From assembly GCA_017563185.1 (NCBI GenBank), contig JAFXIL010000123.1, positions 1 to 61,508 of the forward strand: a stretch of DNA of 61,508 nucleotides, given 5' to 3'. The notes under the pieces were generated by a model, which was given only the letters and a program-made list of their open reading frames with translations, did no database searches and was not told the origin of the DNA. The stretch's first letter is position 1. Each line of letters opens with the position of its first letter. Positions 16,139 to 26,889 of this stretch are shown in pieces. Source of the DNA: Kiritimatiellia bacterium (GTDB lineage: Bacteria > Verrucomicrobiota > Kiritimatiellia > RFP12 > UBA1067). Position numbers and translations under genes: made by a program.

Positions 16139-18559
16139 CTACTGGGGCAGCATTTCAGGCTCTTTCTGCTGTTCATCCTGCGGCTTGCTCGCCGCTTCCT
16201 TTGCTTCCTGCATCTTCTCATGAATGGCCATGATGGTCTTGCGCACGGCCTGCGACTTGGGCAGCGCGCGCGCGGCGAGCATCGCGTTCGTCTCGGCCTC
16301 GTTGTACTTGCCCTGGCGCATGAGGGCGATTGCGAGGTTGTTCAGCGCGGCGGCCTCTTCGGGATTCTTCTCGAGGCTTCTCTTGAGATACTCCTCGGCC
16401 CGTGCGTACTGCTCTTCCACGAAATAGCCCATTCCGATGGCGAAGTTTGCAGCCGAATTCTGCGGATCGCTTGCCAGCACCTGCTGCGCGTATGTTCGCG
16501 CGAGGCGGAAGTCGGCGCGGTCGAGGCCGATCTTCAGACCCTCGCGAAGCGTGAGGCGCGCGCCGCGCTGCATTCCCACCCAGTCCATCTGCCGCTTGAG
16601 ACGGTTGTAGGCATCGTTGCGGGCGTCGAGGCTGTTTGCGAGAGTGGTCTCGGCCATCGCCTCGGCCTTGCGCCCCGCAATGTCAGCCGCGTCGGCGCGC
16701 ATTCTGCACATCCGCGCAAGGCGCCACTGCATGAAGAGGAAGCGCTGCCTAAGGCCGACGTCGTCGGTGGACATCGGCTCGCCATCATCGTAGAGCTCCA
16801 CTATCCGGTGCGCGAGGTTGGTGGCCGCCGTCACGCCGCGCGCGATGACGTCCTTCGCGATGTCGGCAGAGGGGTAGGCCACGAAGCCGCCGCAGACGGG
16901 CATGGGCAGCTTGTCGTGGCGCCACAGCTCGAAGCCGAGCTGGATGGCGCAGTCCTTCATCCGCTGCGGCTTGTGGCGTACCCACGTGCGCATGGCGTCG
17001 GCGGCTCCGCTCGCGAGAGCAAGGCCGTCCTCCTCGTCCATGGCGCCGCGCGTGCGCAGAAAGACGTCGCGCGGAGCGCTGCCGGACATCATCGAGAGCG
17101 TTCGGAGCGTGCGTCCCTGCATGAACGCCGCAAGCTCCATTCCCGCGTCGAGCGCGCCGTCAGTGAACAGCGTCTTCACATTCGAGCACTCCTGCGCCGT
17201 GAACCGCAGGTACTCGTCGAGCATCTCCTTCATCTGGTGCTCCGTGGGCTTCATCCGCATGGGCAGCACGAGCGCGAAGACGAGAATCGGCTCGCAGCGC
17301 ACAAGCAGACGGCGCAGACGGTTGACCTTCTGGAACGATTCCACCACCGGATCCGCCGCGGCGTCTTCCTCCACGGCGTCCTGAAACCGCGTGACCGCGA
17401 TCTTCCTGAAGTTGCGGAAGTACACCTCAACGCCCAGCACGCAGAGCGATAGCGAGAGCGTTATGGCGCTAAGCACGGACGAGATGCAGAGAAGGTACGG
17501 CGAGCTCACGTTCTGCGGCGTCGTCCAGGCCCAGAACCAGAACACGCGCCAACCCGCGAGCTGCAGAAACGCGACGGCGCCCACGAAGACGTAGAATATG
17601 CCGGACGTGAGCGGCATGAACTGGTCGTCGTCCGTCGCCTTGCGCAGCAGCGAAGCAGCCAGGACGAGCGGCAGCAGGGCAAACACAACGAGAAACACCC
17701 ATCCCATCACGGACGCCGCCGTGGCGAAGAGCTGCACGTAGCGCGCCACCACATGGAGGACGTACTCGAATCCGTTCCACGCCTGCGCCTCGAGCCCGTC
17801 ATGCGCGCAGAAGAACACCACATTAAGCGCCACGGCCGGCAGGAACCCGCAGAAGAACGAATACGTTATGCGGCGCACCACCATCGTGCGAACGAATGGA
17901 TTGATCAGGGGGTCGGGATCGCCCGGCACTGAGGTGCGCCCGCCCTTCCAGCATCCATAGACGATGAGGCCGATTGGCAACACGATTCCCACAGGCGTCT
18001 CGGCCGCCAGCACGCCCAGCATAGCGGCGGCGGCGTAGAGATGGCGCATGACCTTCAGGCGGAACGCGCGCACGCACAAGGCCGCCGCCGCCACGGTGAT
18101 GATGAACTGCAACGTGGCCGGCGAGAAGAACCGGCATGTGTTCCACACTGGCTCGGAGCATGCGAAGCACACCGCCCCCTGGGCGAGCACGATGCGCACG
18201 ATGAAGCGGCTCCAGCCTGCCAGCTGCATCCGACCTCGCAGGACGGCCGGCACAAGCTCGTATAGGAGGATGAACCCCACGCCCGTGGCAATGCCGAGGG
18301 CGATCGGACCCGCAACGCGAAGAAACGCGAGACCGGCGTTCACGCCGATAGATCCGAATATCCCCTGCACCATCGCGTGCCATACGCATGGAAACGGAGC
18401 AGTGGGTGGACGCAGCCCCGCCGCCACGGAGATTTCCTCCCACATGTCGGACGGCGTTCCCGCGTCGCCCCACCACCATGCTAGCACCGACATCAAGACG
18501 CCTAGCATGACTGCCCACATGAAATCACTCCACGTAAGCTTCTCGCGCTCATTCGTCAT
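16139..18559 (-). CDS. Large membrane protein with C-terminal TPR repeats
   Basis: 806 residues from ATG at 18559, preceded by AAAGGAATTTTACTG; a longer frame begins at 18592 but has no ribosome site. The N-terminal half has roughly ten hydrophobic segments. The C-terminal third is soluble and contains TPR-like units (for example ARTYAQQVLASDPQNSAANF and YLKRSLEKNPEEAAALNNL), ending in a Lys/Gln-rich tail. It probably sits in the inner membrane with the TPR part as a docking platform. No family could be named. Confidence 0.7.
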   Translation of the reverse strand: MTNEREKLTWSDFMWAVMLGVLMSVLAWWWGDAGTPSDMWEEISVAAGLRPPTAPFPCVWHAMVQGIFGSIGVNAGLAFLRVAGPIALGIATGVGFILLYELVPAVLRGRMQLAGWSRFIVRIVLAQGAVCFACSEPVWNTCRFFSPATLQFIITVAAAALCVRAFRLKVMRHLYAAAAMLGVLAAETPVGIVLPIGLIVYGCWKGGRTSVPGDPDPLINPFVRTMVVRRITYSFFCGFLPAVALNVVFFCAHDGLEAQAWNGFEYVLHVVARYVQLFATAASVMGWVFLVVFALLPLVLAASLLRKATDDDQFMPLTSGIFYVFVGAVAFLQLAGWRVFWFWAWTTPQNVSSPYLLCISSVLSAITLSLSLCVLGVEVYFRNFRKIAVTRFQDAVEEDAAADPVVESFQKVNRLRRLLVRCEPILVFALVLPMRMKPTEHQMKEMLDEYLRFTAQECSNVKTLFTDGALDAGMELAAFMQGRTLRTLSMMSGSAPRDVFLRTRGAMDEEDGLALASGAADAMRTWVRHKPQRMKDCAIQLGFELWRHDKLPMPVCGGFVAYPSADIAKDVIARGVTAATNLAHRIVELYDDGEPMSTDDVGLRQRFLFMQWRLARMCRMRADAADIAGRKAEAMAETTLANSLDARNDAYNRLKRQMDWVGMQRGARLTLREGLKIGLDRADFRLARTYAQQVLASDPQNSAANFAIGMGYFVEEQYARAEEYLKRSLEKNPEEAAALNNLAIALMRQGKYNEAETNAMLAARALPKSQAVRKTIMAIHEKMQEAKEAASKPQDEQQKEPEMLPQ

Positions 18560-18783
18560 GCAGTAAAATTCCTTTCTACTTCTTTCTGGCACGGCATAGA
18601 CATCTCACCTTGCCTTCCCATCCGCAATGCATCCTTGCGCCTCACCATAGCGCGCACTAGAACGCCCTGCGCTTACAATTATATCAAAGAATCCCGCCTG
18701 AAGCACGTTCAAGTTGTTCGTGGTTCGTGATCCGCGGTTCACGGGGGCTTGCGCCTTCAGACGGCATTTGGTATTCTATCGGC

Positions 18784-20463
18784 ATGAAGCACGCAGTTAT
18801 TGTCTCGTTTGCAATGATGGCCGCAGTGGCGGCCGCAGAAGACGTCGTAAAGGCGTCTTCGTTTGGATTCGACTCCGTTGACTCGACGGACGCACTTCAA
18901 AAGGCGCTCGACTCGGGCGCGAAGAAAATTGTCATCGACGCCCAGTCTTCGCCGTGGATCACGCGCCCGCTCTTCGTGCGCTCGAACTGCGAGATCGTGT
19001 TCGAGCGCGGCGCGGAGGTAGTGGCGAAGAAAGGCGAATTCCTCGGCAAGAACGATTCGCTCTTTACGCTCAAATGCTGCGAGAACGTCAAGATCAGCGG
19101 CTACGGCGCCGTTCTGCGCATGCGCCGTGCGGACTACGCGGCGGCTCCATACGTCAAGGCAGAATGGCGCATGAGCCTCAACCTCCTCAGCTGTCGCAAC
19201 GTCACGATCGAGGGCCTCGCGCTCGTGGAGTCGGGCGGAGACGGCGTATACCTGGGCGTGGCGAGAGAGAACGGACCCTGCCGCGACATCGTTCTGCGCG
19301 ACATCGTGTGCGACCGCCACTACCGCCAGGGCATCAGCGTGATCTCCGCGCGCAACCTGCTAATCGAACGTTGCACCCTTCGCGGCACTGCCGGCACAGC
19401 TCCCGCCGCGGGCATCGACTTTGAACCGAACCGCCCCGGCGAGGAGCTTTCCGACATCGTAATGCGCGACTGCATCGTCACCAGCAACCACGGCGCCGGC
19501 ATACAGTTCTACCTCGGCCAGCTCAACGCCTCGTCAAAACCCGTCTCCGTCAAGATTCTCAACTGCATCTCAACCGGCAACTCGCGCGGCTTCTGGCTGG
19601 GGAATGGACGCGAACACGCCTTCGTGCGGGGCAGCGTGACGTGCGAGAACAGCTTTTTCGCAACGAAGAACGCGCCCGCAACATACATCCCTCCAACGTC
19701 TGGCGACTCAGTCGCCGTCTCGTTCAAGAACTGTCGCCTCGTTGACTTCCAGGCTCTGCATTCGCTCCTCGAAAAGGCCCCGGCCCGCCGCGAGTTCAAC
19801 CCAGCCGCCGCACATCCTTTCGATGCCCGCCCCGGTGAACTCGTGCGCCTTAGCCCCTTCCGCTTCCGCAACGGCGTCACATACCGTTTCTACATGACCG
19901 CACCCGGCGAGGCGAAGTTCTCCGGACGTTTCACAAAGGTCGGCAAGCCGGACTTCAAGGCCGAGCCCGTGGTGTTCAAGGACGCGGAAGGCAAAACCTG
20001 CGCCACCGCCTCCATCAACGGCACCGATGAAACGCCGTTCTCTTTCAAGGCGGAGAAAGCAGGCTTCTACACGATGACCGCAAAAGCCGGATCGCACGCC
20101 TTCGGCCTTTCAGCCGCTTCCGTGCCGATAGCGGTTGTGCCGTCCGGACCCGTCCGCTCCATCTACGCAACCACGGGGACGCTTTTCTTCCGCGCCGCGG
20201 AGGATACGCCGTTCGTCATAGCCGTCTCGGGCGACAACGCCAAAGAGCGAGTGCGCGCGAAGGCGGCGGATCCTTCGGGGAACATGGTGTGGGAGGCAGA
20301 CCAGATCTTCGACTGGACGGCGTACTCCTCGGGCAAGCGTCCCGCTGCCGGCCTATGGCAAGTCACGTTCGCCCACCCCACGGGACACGCCTTCGAAGAC
20401 TTCTCGATTCTGCTTCAGGGCGCCGTGCCTGAATTCTTCCTCACTCCCGAAAAATGCTGGTGA
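18784..20463 (+). CDS. Secreted right-handed beta-helix (pectin lyase-like) protein
   Basis: 559 residues from the ATG at 18784 (an upstream in-frame ATG at 18727 lies in repeat-like DNA). A signal peptide ends at AVAAAEDVV. Residues ~25-330 show the rungs of a parallel beta-helix: VKISGYGAVLRM, NVTIEGLALVESGGDGVYLG, DIVLRDIVC, DIVMRDCIVTSNHGAGIQF. That fold is used by polysaccharide lyases and GH28-type hydrolases. The C-terminal part looks like one or two beta-sandwich domains. A periplasmic or secreted carbohydrate-active role is likely; the substrate is unknown. Confidence 0.75.
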   Translation: MKHAVIVSFAMMAAVAAAEDVVKASSFGFDSVDSTDALQKALDSGAKKIVIDAQSSPWITRPLFVRSNCEIVFERGAEVVAKKGEFLGKNDSLFTLKCCENVKISGYGAVLRMRRADYAAAPYVKAEWRMSLNLLSCRNVTIEGLALVESGGDGVYLGVARENGPCRDIVLRDIVCDRHYRQGISVISARNLLIERCTLRGTAGTAPAAGIDFEPNRPGEELSDIVMRDCIVTSNHGAGIQFYLGQLNASSKPVSVKILNCISTGNSRGFWLGNGREHAFVRGSVTCENSFFATKNAPATYIPPTSGDSVAVSFKNCRLVDFQALHSLLEKAPARREFNPAAAHPFDARPGELVRLSPFRFRNGVTYRFYMTAPGEAKFSGRFTKVGKPDFKAEPVVFKDAEGKTCATASINGTDETPFSFKAEKAGFYTMTAKAGSHAFGLSAASVPIAVVPSGPVRSIYATTGTLFFRAAEDTPFVIAVSGDNAKERVRAKAADPSGNMVWEADQIFDWTAYSSGKRPAAGLWQVTFAHPTGHAFEDFSILLQGAVPEFFLTPEKCW

Positions 20464-20501
20464 CATTTTCAGATGGCGCAATGATCTCCACATTTCCGCC
20501 C

Positions 20502-22508
20502 TCAGCGCATGCGGCGCAGGACGAGCGCGGTGCGAGCGGGCAGGTACAGGCGCACATAGGCAGCGCGCGCGCCGTCTTCTTCGATCACTTCCGGCGTGAA
20601 CGTCTGGCCTGGCACGATGCGCCCTTCTCCGCCGAAGCGCGGCTCGTCGGTGTCGAGCGCTAGGCGCCATCTGCCGCCCTCCGGCACGCGTATGCCGTAG
20701 CCGGTGAACGACTGCGACGGATTGAAGTTGAAGACGAAAAGCAGCTTCCCCCGCCTGAACGCAAGCACCTTGTCGCCTTCATGGGCGCATACGCGCTCGG
20801 GCTCGCCAAGGGCGCAGCCAACTGTTTTCAGCATCGCCGCGTCAAAGTCGCCGAGGGCCTTGAAGCGAAGGCGCGGGTCGTCGCGCAGCGACCATTGCCG
20901 GCGAGCATGATGGTAGCTCCAGCCGTTCTCGGCGCGCGGGAAGTCGATCCACTCGGGGTGGCCGAACTCGTTGCCCATGAAGTTGAGGTACGCGTCGCGC
21001 GCAAGACCGCGCGTGGCGAGGCGCGCCATCTTGTGGAGGGCCATGCCGCGAGCGATCACAAGGCTATGCTGGTCAATGCCCATGCCGTCGTACACGGCGG
21101 CGTCCACAAGCTGGAAGAAGAACGTCTTGCCGCCCACGAGCGCCTGGTCGTGGCTCTCGACGTACGACACCACCTTCTCCTCGGCGCGCTTGTTGGTGAG
21201 CTCCCAGTAGATGCCGCCCATGCTCCAGTCCTCGTCGCGCACCTTCTCGGCGATACGGAACCAGTAGTCGGGCACGCCCATGGCCATGCGGTAGTCGAAG
21301 CCGAGACCGCAGTCGGAGAGAGGTGCGGCGCAGCCGGGAAGGCCGCTAACGTCCTCGGCGATCGTGAGGGCGGCGGGATTGACCTCGTGTATGACGCGAT
21401 TGGCAAGAGCGAGATAGCACCATGCGTCGTCGTCCATCGAGCCGTCGAAGTAGTGGGCGTAGTCGGTGAAGGCGCGGCCGAGGCCGTGGTCCCAGTAGAG
21501 CATCGACGTGACACCGTCGAAGCGGAAGCCGTCGAAGCGGTATTCGTCTAGCCAAAAGCGGCAATTGGAGAGGAGAAAGTGCAGCACCTCGGTCTTGCCA
21601 TAGTCGAAGCAGCGAGAGTCCCACGCCGAATGCCAGCCCTTGGGCCCGTCGTGGAAATACTGGTACGGCGTGCCGTCGAAGAGGGAGAGTCCGTCGCGCT
21701 CGTTCTTCACGGCGTGGGAGTGGACGATGTCCATTATCACCCTAAGGCCCATTCCGTGCGCCTCGTCCACGAGCGATTTGAGGTCCTCCGGCGTTCCGAA
21801 GCGCGAGCTCGCCGCGAAGAAGCTCGACACGTGGTATCCAAAGCTGCCGTAGTACGGATGCTCCATCACGGCCATGAGCTGCACGGTGTTGTATCCGGCC
21901 GCCTTGATGCGGGGAAGCATGTTGTCGCGGAACTCGGCGTATGTGGCCACGCGCCCTTCTTCGGACGCCATGCCGACGTGCGCCTCGTAGATGATCGGGG
22001 GGCCAGGAACCCTGGGTGGAGAATTCTTCCAGACGTATGGCTGCTTCGGCGCCCACACCTGCGCGCTGAAGAGATTGGTGGAGGCGTCCTGCACAACGCG
22101 CCGCGCGTAGGCGGGGATGCGCTCTCCGCCGCCGCCTGGCCAGCGCGTCTCAAGGCGGTAGAACTGACCGTGGAGAATGGCGCGCGCGGGGAAGGTGCCG
22201 GTCCACACGCCGCTGCGTGCGCGCCTGAGCTTGAAGCGCGGCTGGAGCTGCCAGCCGGAGAAATCGCCCACAAGCCACATCTCGGTGGCGTTTGGCGCCC
22301 ATTAGCGGAACGTCCAGCCGCGTTTCGTGCGATGGAGCCCGAAGTACTCATGGGCGCTTGCCCAGTCGGCAAGCGACGTGCCGCCCGCCACAAGCTCGGC
22401 CGCGCGTGAGCGGGCATGCGCGGCTCGTCCGCGCACTGCCTCCGCGTAGGGGGCGAGATAGGGGTCGTCAAGCAGATATGGACGCTTCCTCTTAGAATCA
22501 CGCTTCAT
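20502..22508 (-). pseudogene. glgB: 1,4-alpha-glucan branching enzyme (GlgB-like), interrupted by an in-frame stop codon
   Basis: The enzyme transfers glucan chains to form alpha-1,6 branches in glycogen. Start chosen at ATG 22508 with GGAG upstream. The N-terminal piece ends AHEYFGLHRTKRGWTFR, then TAA at 22302-22304, and the same frame continues WAPNATEMWLVGDFSGW, the CBM48 domain. Family members normally have Glu at that spot (FREWAPNA), so one G-to-T change explains it. The GH13 domain is intact: DIVHSHAVKN, FRFDGVTSMLYWDHG (nucleophile Asp), TIAEDVSG (acid Glu), ESHDQALVG. Without read-through the protein would have to restart at 22280 or lower and lack the N-terminal region. A sequencing error is possible. 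Confidence 0.85.
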
Positions 22509-22597
22509 GTGCTTCTCCATTCGGCGCATATTCTACAAAATCCCCGGTCCTCATGTCAACATTGCCATTGCGCCGCGGAATGTGCTAAAATAGTGCC

Positions 22598-24613
22598 ATG
22601 AATAACTTTCGCATCATAGCGGCCGCGCTTCTGACGGCCGCCGCGGCCGTGGCGCAGACGGCGAAGCCGACTTCAATATGGGCCATGCCCAACATCTGGC
22701 CGCGCCATCGCCAGCTGCGCGCCGAGCTGATGGCCGCCATCTACCGCGGCGACATTCCCGCTATGGAGGCCACATGCCGCGCCGCCATCCTGATCATGCC
22801 GGACGACGCGACCTGGCACTACAACCTCGCCTGCGCCCTCGCATACCGCGAAGATCCCACCGAGGCGCTCGACGAGCTGGAGAAGGCCATCGACTTCGGT
22901 TTCCGCAAGGCGGACGCCATCGCCGTCGACAAGGACTTCGCCCGCATCAAGGACAATCCCCGCTTCCAGACACTCGTGGAAAAGGCGCGCTCCCTCGCCG
23001 GCAAGCCATTCGTGAATCGCCCCACGCCCACCCCTCGCTACGCCACCGCCGGCGCCAGCGTCACCCTCTCCGAGACAAACCTCGTCTGGAATTTCGACGC
23101 CGGCGTGTTCGACGCCCTGCTAAAGCTCAACCATCCCACCACTCCAGTCGCCCAGCTTGCGCCTTCCTTCTCCAAGTCAAGGCCCGCCGCACCAGAAGTG
23201 CCCTTCGTTGTGAAGTACCTCGGCGACGAGACCGGCGCAGGAAACGCCGGCGACATATACATCAACCGCGATCGCGGCCACTCCGTGATCCCCGTAGGCG
23301 ACTACCCGCAGCTGACGACGGTGCGCTATCCGAATTCCGCACGCGCCACCGATGCGGACATCAACCACCCCAACGCCCTCTTCTCCAACCCCGTCTTCGG
23401 CAACATCTCGCGCGGCTACACCCAGGGTCCCTACTGGCGCTCCATGGCCAGGCACACCTTCACCGAACCAGGTCTCGCCGCGCGCATGGACCTTCTCTAC
23501 CGCAACAACCAGTTCTGGGTGATTCCCTGCGTGAACGACTTCGGCAAGCCGCAAATCGGCGACATCTTCCCGGCAAACGCTCCGTTCCAGTTCGTAACCG
23601 TGGGCGCGTCCTGGACCGACAAGCCCTTCGTCTGCGCCGCCCTTGCCGCGTCAGCGTCCTTCCAGCCCGTCACCAAGGAATCCATCATCCGCCGCCACCT
23701 CATGGGCCCCACCATCCAATGGCTTCTGCGCAGCACGCAGAAAGGCGTCTACACAGAAGAGGCGTATCTCACATCCATCGCCCATCCCACCGCATTCGCC
23801 CTCAGCCGCCTCGACACAGTGCGCCTTGTGAAGACCGCACACGACCTCACCCCCGACAAGGTGCCGCCTACAGTGTCGCTCTCCATCATCAACTCGCGCC
23901 TATTCCCCGTAAAATTCTACCGTCCCGGACGCGACTATCCAGACGTGATGCCGGAGCTTCTGATGTCCACCCCCTCCGCCATCGCCTTCGTGATGCGCGC
24001 CCCCGAGCGCCGCCGCACTTTCCTATTCCGCGCGCAGTCATTCCCCGAGAAGGATCCAGAGACCGTGTTCGCATGGCGCGTCATCAGCGGACACTCCTCC
24101 TGCGTGAAGATCACCGCCCCCACCGGCGAGACCCTCAACACTCCTGAACGCGGATTCGCGCAGATCGAGATCGACCGCCTCTCCGTCACAAGCCGTGTGG
24201 ACGTTGCCTGCTTCGCGAAGTCGCGCGGCACCACGTTCGGCGCCCCGGCCATCATATCGTTCAATCCCGTCTCGCTCGAAAAGCGCGCCTACCGCGCAGA
24301 CGGACAGATCGACTACATCGACTACGAGAACAGGGCTTACAACTACTGCGACCCGCGAATCGCCATGCCCCGCAACTGGAAGGACGTGTACGACTACTCG
24401 CCCGAAGGCAAACCGCTCGGCTTCACGCGCTACATCGCCAAGAAGGCCACGGCCTCGTTCACGCGCACAGGCGAACGAATCGTTGAGAAGAACGAAGACG
24501 GCACACCCAAGAAACTTGTGCGCGTACGCTACCTCATGCGCAAGACAGGCGACAACTTCCAGCCCTATGAGCTCACCTACACCGACGAAGGCGAGCCGTT
24601 TGACGCGAAGTGA
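22598..24613 (+). CDS. Secreted protein with N-terminal TPR-like segment
   Basis: 671 residues. A signal peptide (MNNFRIIAAALLTAAAAVAQ) is followed near 60-130 by a TPR-like helical pair (AILIMPDDATWHYNLACALA, ALDELEKAIDFGF). The rest, ~500 residues, is soluble and rich in beta structure, with no recognised motif. It is divergent from the branching-enzyme gene, with about 90 bp between. A periplasmic location is likely. Confidence 0.65.
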   Translation: MNNFRIIAAALLTAAAAVAQTAKPTSIWAMPNIWPRHRQLRAELMAAIYRGDIPAMEATCRAAILIMPDDATWHYNLACALAYREDPTEALDELEKAIDFGFRKADAIAVDKDFARIKDNPRFQTLVEKARSLAGKPFVNRPTPTPRYATAGASVTLSETNLVWNFDAGVFDALLKLNHPTTPVAQLAPSFSKSRPAAPEVPFVVKYLGDETGAGNAGDIYINRDRGHSVIPVGDYPQLTTVRYPNSARATDADINHPNALFSNPVFGNISRGYTQGPYWRSMARHTFTEPGLAARMDLLYRNNQFWVIPCVNDFGKPQIGDIFPANAPFQFVTVGASWTDKPFVCAALAASASFQPVTKESIIRRHLMGPTIQWLLRSTQKGVYTEEAYLTSIAHPTAFALSRLDTVRLVKTAHDLTPDKVPPTVSLSIINSRLFPVKFYRPGRDYPDVMPELLMSTPSAIAFVMRAPERRRTFLFRAQSFPEKDPETVFAWRVISGHSSCVKITAPTGETLNTPERGFAQIEIDRLSVTSRVDVACFAKSRGTTFGAPAIISFNPVSLEKRAYRADGQIDYIDYENRAYNYCDPRIAMPRNWKDVYDYSPEGKPLGFTRYIAKKATASFTRTGERIVEKNEDGTPKKLVRVRYLMRKTGDNFQPYELTYTDEGEPFDAK

Positions 24614-24651
24614 GCGGTTCGCGGCCCGGGGGTCAGAGCCACACTAAACAA

Positions 24652-25446
24652 TTACTTGGCTGGTTCCCAGCGCAGGCCGCCGAGACGCAACGCGAAGCGG
24701 CGCACGCCGTTGAAGCGGGTGTTGCGCTTTGACCAGTCGCGGTCGTTGCGGCAGTTGCGCAGATAGCTTGCAACGGCGACGACGCGCCCGCGGGTGTCGA
24801 TGACGGGGCTGCCGCTGTTGCCCGCCGTGAATGCGGCGTCAATCTCTATCTCCGCGGGGCCAACGCCGAGGATGCGTCCGTTGATCTCGGTGATCACGCC
24901 TCGTCCGTCGCTGTTGCCCAGCACAGTCACCCGCTCGCCCACGCCAGGAAGGCCAGGACGCAGCTCCAGAGCGGGGCGCGCGGCGATCGCGAAGCGTGCG
25001 AGGTCGCGCCCCACGGCATACTCGCGCGCACCGAGGGCAAGCGTTGTACCGTCGAGCATCGTGGCGCGCACGACAGGACGGTCCCGCACAACGTGCGCAT
25101 TCGTGTACAGCCAAGTGCGGTTGCCCTCGCGCAGCACGAAACCAGTGGCGGCGTTGGGACCGGAAACGACCACGGCCAGCATGTTCTTCGCTGCGTCGAA
25201 TGCGTCATGGCGCTTGCTGCGGAAGGCCTCGCCGGAGAACAGCCCCGGGCCGTCGCCCCATTCCCAGCGGATGCTGCCGAAGATGTTCGAGATTGTGGCG
25301 CCGAAGTCGGCCGTGACCGCGGGTCTGCGCGGCGGAGGCGCAGGCTTGGCGCGCACGGGAACGGCGCTCATGCGCGCGGGCTGCTGCGCCGGCACGGACG
25401 GCGCAACGGCCAGCACGAGCGCCGTCAACATGAAGAGGCGCTTCAC
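24652..25446 (-). CDS. Secreted trypsin-like serine protease (S1C type)
   Basis: 264 residues starting at GTG 25446, which overlaps the preceding stop by GTGA; ATG 25431 is an alternative. A signal peptide VKRLFMLTALVLAVAPSVPA is followed by a Pro/Ala linker. The protease domain shows YTNAHVVRD (catalytic His), a conserved strand with RDLARFAIA (Asp candidate), and FTAGNSGSPVID (catalytic Ser). There is no PDZ domain, so it is shorter than DegP/HtrA. It probably acts in the periplasm. Coupling to a Gfo/Idh gene is unexplained. Confidence 0.8.
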   Translation of the reverse strand: MKRLFMLTALVLAVAPSVPAQQPARMSAVPVRAKPAPPPRRPAVTADFGATISNIFGSIRWEWGDGPGLFSGEAFRSKRHDAFDAAKNMLAVVVSGPNAATGFVLREGNRTWLYTNAHVVRDRPVVRATMLDGTTLALGAREYAVGRDLARFAIAARPALELRPGLPGVGERVTVLGNSDGRGVITEINGRILGVGPAEIEIDAAFTAGNSGSPVIDTRGRVVAVASYLRNCRNDRDWSKRNTRFNGVRRFALRLGGLRWEPAK

Positions 25447-26864
25447 GCCTTTGCCGGCGCGGCGGGCGCCGGTGCTGCGGGGGCTGCAGGAGCAGGCGTC
25501 GCGGCAGGACGCGGCGGCACCTTGAAGTCCTCGGGCTTGAAGTAGTGGGTCTTGTGCGTGTCGGCCGAGACGTTGGCGGCAAGCACTGCGACTGCGCTCT
25601 CGTATGCGAGCTCTGCAGGGCAGTTGAGCTTCTCGCCGTGGCGGCACGCCGCAAAGAAGTTCTCGAGATGCGGCATGTGCGCGGGCTTGTTCAGCTCCAC
25701 GCTGATGGGATTGCCTTCCGAGAGCGCGGTGATGCGCGTGTCAACCGAGACGTCCTTGGGCGTGTCTTTCTTGATCTTGTCGTCCGCGCCGGGAAGGATG
25801 AGGCCCCTGTCGATGAAGCCGCGCCACTCCTCGTTGGTCCATCCGTTTACGGAGTTGCCGAGGTCGCGCTGCACGGCATTGCCGCGGGCCGTGATCTCGG
25901 CGATCGTGAGGGCGGCCTTCTCGCCCATGAACTGCTCGTAGAATCCTCCGCGCGCGTTGGACGAGAGCACCTGGTAGTACGCCTCGTTCTTGGTGCCGTC
26001 CGGCAACGTGAACTCATAGATGCACATCACGCGGTCATACGCCTCGCGGCGCGGAGAGAAGGCGTCCTTGCCGCCGATCGCGGTGACGCTGGAGGGCGGC
26101 ACGCCCATCGCCCAGATGAACATGTCGATCTGATGCGAGCCGAGGTCGACCATCGAGCCGCCGCCGTGCTTGTAGAACCAGCGCCAGTTGAGGAACTGCT
26201 CGGGGTTCTTGTAGCCGTACTTGTCCAGCACCGACTGCTTCGGCGGCTTCTTGACGGTGTTGAACGGCAGAAGGGAGCGATTCCACTGCGCGTATGCGTT
26301 CGTCACGCGCCCCAGCATCTGGGGGATTACCTTCTCGAAGCAGTGGCGGTAGCGGGGATTGGAGCGGCGCTGGTGGCCGATCTGCAGCAGCCTGCCCGTC
26401 TCCTTCTGCACGCGGCACATCTCGGCGGCGAGCTCGAGGCGGTTGGACATCTCCTTCTCGCAGTAGACGTGCTTGCCGGCGCGCATGCACGCGCAAGCAT
26501 GCTCGCAGTGCATCCAGTCTGGCGTTGCCACCACCACGGCGTCGATGTTCTTGTCCTCCTTCTCGAGCATCTCGCGGTAGTCTTCGTACGTCTTCACCTC
26601 GTGGCCGTAGCTCTTGAAGAAGCCCCTTGCGCGCTGCTGTTCGAACTTCCAGATGTCGCATACTGCGCGCACCCGCACGCCAGGTATGCGCACAAGCGAC
26701 TCAGAAAGCACCTTCGCCTCGGCTCCAAAGCCGATGAGCGCCACGTTGATGTCGTCGTCCTTCGGGCCGATGGTGATGTCCTTGGCGCTGAGAATGCTAA
26801 AGCTGGGCAGGAATGTGGCCGCGGCTGCGGCGCCCTTCATGAATCCACGTCTGCTTGATTCCAT
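25443..26864 (-). CDS. Secreted Gfo/Idh/MocA family oxidoreductase with Tat-type signal
   Basis: 473 residues from ATG 26864 with AGAGGAAAAG upstream. The N-terminus SSRRGFMKGAAAAATFLP is a twin-arginine signal, so the folded, cofactor-bearing enzyme is probably exported. The Rossmann part follows (VALIGFGAEAKVL), then YCEKEMSN, with Glu-Lys in the EKP position. SSVTAIGGKD and GSMVDLGSHQIDMFIWAMG belong to the catalytic domain. Such exported Gfo/Idh enzymes are typical of PVC bacteria and are thought to act on glycans. The last 25 residues are Ala/Pro-rich. Confidence 0.85.
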   Translation of the reverse strand: MESSRRGFMKGAAAAATFLPSFSILSAKDITIGPKDDDINVALIGFGAEAKVLSESLVRIPGVRVRAVCDIWKFEQQRARGFFKSYGHEVKTYEDYREMLEKEDKNIDAVVVATPDWMHCEHACACMRAGKHVYCEKEMSNRLELAAEMCRVQKETGRLLQIGHQRRSNPRYRHCFEKVIPQMLGRVTNAYAQWNRSLLPFNTVKKPPKQSVLDKYGYKNPEQFLNWRWFYKHGGGSMVDLGSHQIDMFIWAMGVPPSSVTAIGGKDAFSPRREAYDRVMCIYEFTLPDGTKNEAYYQVLSSNARGGFYEQFMGEKAALTIAEITARGNAVQRDLGNSVNGWTNEEWRGFIDRGLILPGADDKIKKDTPKDVSVDTRITALSEGNPISVELNKPAHMPHLENFFAACRHGEKLNCPAELAYESAVAVLAANVSADTHKTHYFKPEDFKVPPRPAATPAPAAPAAPAPAAPAKA

Positions 26865-26889
26865 GGTCTTTTCCTCTTTCGGTTTTCGT

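Noticed and set aside
15956-17452. Long plus-strand open frame opposite the TPR membrane protein
   Set aside because: His/Arg/Leu-rich shadow translation of a GC-rich gene on the other strand. The minus frame has membrane helices, TPR units and a ribosome site.
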